Source: an uncultured Bacillaceae bacterium (GTDB lineage: Bacteria; Bacillota; Bacilli; Bacillales; Alkalibacillaceae). Taken from it: a DNA stretch of 6,546 bases. This document shows, in pieces, positions 6,379 through 6,546 of the stretch. How positions within the stretch are numbered: position 1 is the stretch's first letter; each line of letters begins with the position of its first letter. The stretch spans positions 1 through 6,546 of the forward strand of contig CALKAL010000104.1 in the NCBI GenBank assembly GCA_937983065.1, given 5' to 3'. Made by a program: the position numbers and the translations under genes. The notes below the pieces were generated by a model. That model ran no database searches and had not been told where the DNA came from. It saw only the letters and a list, made by a program, of their open reading frames with translations.

Positions 6379-6400
6379 TTTAGTATACATGATATTAGTT

Positions 6401-6441
6401 AAAGAAAAAACTGGATTCCATTTAAAATATGGAACCCAGTT
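6401..6441 (-). terminator. Intrinsic terminator of the gene upstream of acuA
   Basis: Reading leftward, AACTGGGTTCCAT (6441-6429) pairs with ATGGAATCCAGTT (6421-6409), a 13-bp stem with one G-U pair and a 7-base loop. TTTTTTCTTT (6410-6401) follows, its first two bases being the end of the stem. It begins six bases after the stop codon of the leftward gene at 6450-6448, so that gene is transcribed separately from acuABC. Confidence 0.9.
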
Positions 6442-6447
6442 AATTTT

Positions 6448-6546
6448 TTATATATATCGACTGAATGGAGAAAGTAGAGCAATCATTCGTTTTAAAAGGA
6501 AGGCGGTTGGATCGTTTTCGTTATCATCATCGTTGTCTTCCTCTTC
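6448..6546 (-). CDS. C-terminal end of an unidentified protein with an acidic linker (5' part outside window)
   Basis: An open frame enters from the right edge and stops at TAA (6450-6448), giving 32 visible residues. The first twelve or so are almost all Glu, Asp and Asn (EEEDNDDDNEND). A hydrophobic, basic tail follows (FLLKRMIALLSPFSRYI, 16-32) that could form an amphipathic or membrane-contacting helix. A strong terminator lies immediately downstream, which supports a real gene end. The sequence does not look like the C-terminus of acetyl-CoA synthetase. Acidic low-complexity tails occur in some Bacillus surface proteins, such as class A penicillin-binding proteins, but nothing here proves that identity. 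Confidence 0.65.
   Translation of the reverse strand, partial: EEEDNDDDNENDPTAFLLKRMIALLSPFSRYI

Noticed and set aside
1..6546. Search for a CRISPR array, insertion sequence, tRNA, rRNA or prophage genes
   Set aside because: No spaced direct-repeat array, transposase, terminal repeats or structural RNA gene was seen. Gene order and codon use look chromosomal and uniform throughout.

Overview
The window is AT-rich DNA from a low-GC, Gram-positive, probably endospore-forming member of the Bacillaceae. The evidence is strong AGGAGG-type ribosome binding sites, TTG starts, U-tract terminators and close resemblance of several products to Bacillus proteins (AcuA, AcuB, AcuC, CheW). The species cannot be named from this window.

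Left part (1-1015). A cheW gene, truncated by the window edge, runs leftward from a TTG start at 352. It has a long leader. Reading leftward, the leader holds a sigma-A promoter (743-716), a c-di-GMP-I (GEMM-I) riboswitch aptamer (670-594) and an intrinsic terminator (557-524). The terminator's 5' arm can instead pair with the 3' strand of aptamer helix P1. This layout predicts an OFF switch: high c-di-GMP stops transcription before cheW. Two perfect Spo0A-box heptamers, 42 bp apart, lie just upstream of this promoter. Chemotaxis coupling may therefore be controlled by both c-di-GMP and the sporulation phosphorelay. No gene was found in 353-1026.

Centre (1027-3872). A 911-residue UPF0182/COG1615 membrane protein of unknown function runs rightward. 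It converges on the acu operon and shares a bidirectional terminator with it at about 3784-3827.

Right part (3870-6546). A tight leftward operon, acuA-acuB-acuC, encodes a GNAT protein acetyltransferase, a CBS-ACT protein and an HDAC-fold deacetylase. In Bacillus subtilis AcuA acetylates and inactivates acetyl-CoA synthetase (AcsA) and AcuC reverses this. acsA is divergent and adjacent to acuA in B. subtilis, but here the neighbour is the 3' end of an unidentified leftward gene with an acidic linker, closed by its own terminator. A palindromic sequence upstream of acuA and a near-consensus cre-like site inside acuC are candidate control sites.

The most notable element is the riboswitch-Spo0A-cheW control region, which is not a protein gene. 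The protein-coding genes are otherwise ordinary for the group.
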